Positions 38,388 to 40,978 of a DNA stretch of 40,978 bases are shown one piece after another; position 1 is the first letter of the stretch, and every line of letters begins with the position of its first letter. Under the pieces are notes generated by a model. It saw only the letters and a program-made list of their open reading frames with translations, was not told where the DNA came from and ran no database searches. The DNA comes from Candidatus Sedimenticola endophacoides (GTDB lineage Bacteria; Pseudomonadota; Gammaproteobacteria; Chromatiales; Chromatiaceae). Made by a program: the position numbers and the translations under genes. The DNA is taken from the NCBI GenBank assembly GCA_003062205.1, contig PQCP01000113.1, forward strand, positions 1 through 40,978, given 5' to 3'.

Positions 38388-38858
38388 TTACTCGATGGCT
38401 TCCCTAACCAGGAGGTCGAGCAGGTTGTCCAGTTTTTCGGCGACTTCCCGCGACTCGCCCAGCAGACTGGCGCGCTGGTAGGCGACGTAGGTGGTGTCGG
38501 GCTCGCCCGCCTTGACGTAGATGCCGATGGTCAGCGGACAGGTGGTGAGGTTGGCGGGGTGCGCACTGGACATCAGGTAGGAGAGCTGGAGGTTGCAAAA
38601 CTCCAGCGATTCGGCCTTTTCGTAGAGTTTTTCAAAGCCGGTGTCCTTCGCGGTGCGCTCAAGCATATCGCTGATGTGCAGGGTGCCGCTGATCAGCATG
38701 CCCTGGCCGGTGATCGCCATCTGCACGTTCTCCTTCACCTCGTCAAAGGGGTAGCCGGTGGTGTAGATGGTGATCGGGTCCTCCGGTCCGGTGATCGGTT
38801 CCGCTGCGAAAGGGCTGGCGCTGATTGCGGTCAGCAGGGCGATGGCGAGATGGCGCAT
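38388..38858 (-). CDS. DUF302-domain periplasmic protein
   Basis: This 156-residue protein has a short signal peptide (MRHLAIALLTAISASPFAA) and a DUF302-type domain, with the pattern F-x-E-V-K-E-N-V near the start and LMSSAHPANLTTCPLTIGIY in the middle. DUF302 function is unknown, though the fold is thought to bind small ligands. The frame extends to 38909, but the ATG at 38858 gives the signal peptide. It lies 77 bases after mtaD and 100 before ubiG. Confidence 0.78.
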   Translation of the reverse strand: MRHLAIALLTAISASPFAAEPITGPEDPITIYTTGYPFDEVKENVQMAITGQGMLISGTLHISDMLERTAKDTGFEKLYEKAESLEFCNLQLSYLMSSAHPANLTTCPLTIGIYVKAGEPDTTYVAYQRASLLGESREVAEKLDNLLDLLVREAIE

Positions 38859-38935
38859 GGTCTTTGGTTCCAGTCGGTTGATATGGAATACACTATAGCA
38901 GTTCGGCACGGGGACAAGCAGGTGGAAGCGCCCCC

Positions 38936-40270
38936 TCAGGAGAACTCCAGCAGTTCATCCACATCGGCGATACGGTGGTTCCAGTCGGCGGTCCTGGCCA
39001 GGATCTTCTCCCGGTCGAGGGTGGTCAACTCCCTTCCGTTGAGCAGTTGCCTGCCGGCCACCCAGACGTCGCTCACCCGGTCGCGTCCGGTGGCGTAGAC
39101 CAGTTGCGAAACGGGGTGATAGAGGGGTTGGGTCTCGACCCCGCCCAGGTCCACGGCGACGATGTCGGCCGCCTTGCCCGCTTCGAGAGAGCCGGTCTGA
39201 TCGGCGATGCCGAGGGCCATGGCGCCGTTCAGGGTGGCCATGCGCAGGGCGGTGGCGGCGGGGACGCTGCCGGGGTCGGCGGAGAGCCCCTTGGCCAGCA
39301 GGGCGGCGGTGCGCATCTCGCTGAACATGTCGAGGTCGTTGTTGCTGGCCGCGCCGTCGGTGCCGAGCGCCACGTTGACCCCGGCCGCCAGAAGACGGGT
39401 CACCGGACAGAACCCGGAGGCGAGCTTCAGATTCGACTCCGGGCAGTGCACCACGCTGGCGCCGCTTTCGGCCAGCGCCCCGATTTCGTCTTCAGTGAGC
39501 TGGGTCATGTGCACCGCCGTCAGGGAGGAGGAGAGCAGGCCCAGCTCCCCCAGGCGCCGCAGGGGACGCCGCCCGTCCCGCTGTTCGGCCTCAGTCACCT
39601 CATGGGCCGTTTCGTGCACATGCATGTGGATCGGTATCTCCAGCTCATCGGCCAGGGTCCGGACCCGCTCCAAGGGGGCGTCGGAGACCGAGTAGGGGGC
39701 GTGCGGGGCAAATGCCGTGGTGATCAGGGTGTTGCCGCGAAAGTCGTCGTGGACCCGGATGCCGCGGTGCAGGTACTCGTCGGCATCCCCCGCCCAGGCC
39801 GAGGGGAAGTCGATGAGGATAAGGCCAACCACGGCCCGCATGCCCGCCGCCGAGGCGACCCTGGCGGTGACGTCCGGGAAGAAGTACATGTCGTTGAAGC
39901 AGGTGGTTCCGCCACGAATCATCTCGGCGATCGCCAGCCGGGTACCGTCGGCCACGAACTCCTCATTGACCCAGCGCTTCTCCGCCGGCCAGATGTGGTC
40001 GTTGAGCCAGGTCATCAGCGGCAGGTCGTCGGCCAGGCCCCGCAACAGACTCATACCGGCGTGGGTGTGGGCATTGATCAGGCCCGGGATCAGTGCGTGG
40101 CGGGTCAGTTCATGCTCGTGGGCCGGGGCATACTTGTCGCGCGCCTCCTCGGTGGGAAGCAGTTCCAGGATGCGCCCACCCTGAACGGCAATGCTGTAGT
40201 CCTCCAGAACCCGGTTGTCGGGGGCCACCGGAATGATCCAGCGGGCATGGATAAGAGTGTCGATATTCAA
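38936..40270 (-). CDS. mtaD: 5-methylthioadenosine / S-adenosylhomocysteine deaminase
   Basis: This 444-residue amidohydrolase deaminates MTA or SAH, feeding methionine salvage. The metal ligands H68 and H70 (NAHTHAG) and the segments HMHVHETAHEV, VHCPESNLKLASG and ALGTDGAASNNDLDM are in place. The TRZ/ATZ subgroup is clear, but exact substrate choice cannot be read from sequence. It is divergent from mtnA, the next enzyme of the salvage route, with about 110-125 bases between the two starts, which supports an MTA role. Confidence 0.93.
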   Translation of the reverse strand: MNIDTLIHARWIIPVAPDNRVLEDYSIAVQGGRILELLPTEEARDKYAPAHEHELTRHALIPGLINAHTHAGMSLLRGLADDLPLMTWLNDHIWPAEKRWVNEEFVADGTRLAIAEMIRGGTTCFNDMYFFPDVTARVASAAGMRAVVGLILIDFPSAWAGDADEYLHRGIRVHDDFRGNTLITTAFAPHAPYSVSDAPLERVRTLADELEIPIHMHVHETAHEVTEAEQRDGRRPLRRLGELGLLSSSLTAVHMTQLTEDEIGALAESGASVVHCPESNLKLASGFCPVTRLLAAGVNVALGTDGAASNNDLDMFSEMRTAALLAKGLSADPGSVPAATALRMATLNGAMALGIADQTGSLEAGKAADIVAVDLGGVETQPLYHPVSQLVYATGRDRVSDVWVAGRQLLNGRELTTLDREKILARTADWNHRIADVDELLEFS

Positions 40271-40395
40271 TGGCCTGTACCCCAGGGAGGTGTCGTCTCA
40301 ATATTCAGACGCCGGGCGTCCGCGCCGAATGCGGTCGCTGCCAATCGCCCGCGCAGCCTGTAGAATATGCCGAATTTGCCATGGGTGAACTCAAG

Positions 40396-40978
40396 ATGGA
40401 AGCACAACCTTTGAATATCAGGGCCGAGGCCGACCGGGCGATCGTATGGGAGCACGACCGTCTCTACCTCCTTGACCAGCGCCTGCTGCCGGCCCGGGAG
40501 GAGTACCTGGAGTTGCGGGAGGCGGCCGCTAGCGCCACCGCGATTACCGACATGGTGGTCCGTGGGGCGCCGGCCATCGGTATCACCGCGGCCTATGCAG
40601 TGGTGCTGGCGGCACGGGCTCGTTTCGCCGAATCGGCCGAGCGCTGGAAGGAGCGGATCGAGCAGGATCTGCGGCTCCTCGCCGCCTCACGGCCCACTGC
40701 CGTCAACCTGTTCTGGGCCATTGAACGCATGCGCGGTCGGATCGCCACGCTGGGCGAGGGGGATCCGGAGGCGGCGCTGCTGTCCGAGGCCATGAGCATC
40801 CATCGCGAGGATGCCGCCGCCAACCGGGCCATGGGGGACCTGGGGGCGGCCCTGATCGATGGGCCGACCAGTGTCATCACCCACTGCAACGCCGGTGCCC
40901 TGGCTACCGGCGGCTACGGCACCGCACTCGGTGTCATCCGCAGCGCCCACGTCGCCGGAAAACTGCGCCAGGTCTACG
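40396..40978 (+). CDS. mtnA: Methylthioribose-1-phosphate isomerase (partial, runs off the window)
   Basis: The first 194 residues are visible. The motifs MVVRGAPAIGITAAYAVV (near 55-70) and THCNAGALATGGYGTALG with the catalytic-site C164 are typical of MtnA, which turns methylthioribose 1-phosphate into methylthioribulose 1-phosphate in methionine salvage. An ATG at 40381 in the same frame is also possible; neither start has a strong ribosome site. The frame is open to the end of the window. Confidence 0.94.
   Translation, partial: MEAQPLNIRAEADRAIVWEHDRLYLLDQRLLPAREEYLELREAAASATAITDMVVRGAPAIGITAAYAVVLAARARFAESAERWKERIEQDLRLLAASRPTAVNLFWAIERMRGRIATLGEGDPEAALLSEAMSIHREDAAANRAMGDLGAALIDGPTSVITHCNAGALATGGYGTALGVIRSAHVAGKLRQVY

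Noticed and set aside
38975..40363. A 462-codon plus-strand open frame over mtaD
   Set aside because: It is antisense to a complete mtaD gene with all its metal-binding motifs, and has no features of its own.

Overview
The window looks like a chromosomal segment of a GC-rich, sulfur-oxidizing gammaproteobacterium of the Chromatiales / Sedimenticola-like type. The reasons are an ATP sulfurylase of the sulfur-oxidizer kind (sat), gammaproteobacterial housekeeping neighbourhoods (lapA-lapB-pyrF, recC-recB-recD, rluE-nudJ-mnmA-hflD, mtaD-ubiG-gph), RecBCD and UbiG. The taxonomic placement is inference from gene content and order; no marker RNA is present.

Layout: 1-122 is the end of a 300-bp repeat. 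221-2430 is lapA-lapB-pyrF (LPS assembly control, pyrimidine synthesis). 2449-2685 is a small membrane protein on the opposite strand. 2876-11468 is a tightly overlapped recC-recB-recD operon. 11722-13973 is a ParA-type ATPase gene split by an IS66-type element that carries nested debris (an IS1380 fragment, a 201-bp duplicated IS end and one 300-bp repeat). 14290-15480 is sat with a textbook terminator. 15784-17429 is a rearranged IS3-family element that holds two inverted 300-bp repeats, two copies of the orfA end and an unrelated gene tail. 17511-21176 holds a DUF418 membrane protein, a periplasmic thioredoxin-like protein, an ADP-ribose pyrophosphatase and an MscS channel. 21362-24620 is a minus-strand cassette (roxA, GNAT, DUF7931-like, secretin-N-like) cut by another 300-bp repeat. 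25159-30230 holds an OmpA-like protein, purB and acnB. 30285-38858 is a long minus-strand stretch: ubiG, gph, a squalene-synthase-like protein, a diguanylate cyclase, rluE, nudJ, mnmA, hflD, a lipoprotein, a metallophosphoesterase and a hypothetical protein. 38936 to the end holds mtaD and the divergent start of mtnA (methionine salvage).

The most unusual feature is the 300-bp repeat. There are four full copies, each exactly 300 bp and nearly identical, plus one cut by the window edge. It has hairpins near both ends and a 62-nt central hairpin, no recognisable gene, no terminal inverted repeats and no visible target duplication. It sits in or beside IS66 and IS3 remnants, and one copy lies between two genes that overlap once it is removed in silico. 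It behaves like a non-autonomous mobile element, and I do not recognise its family.
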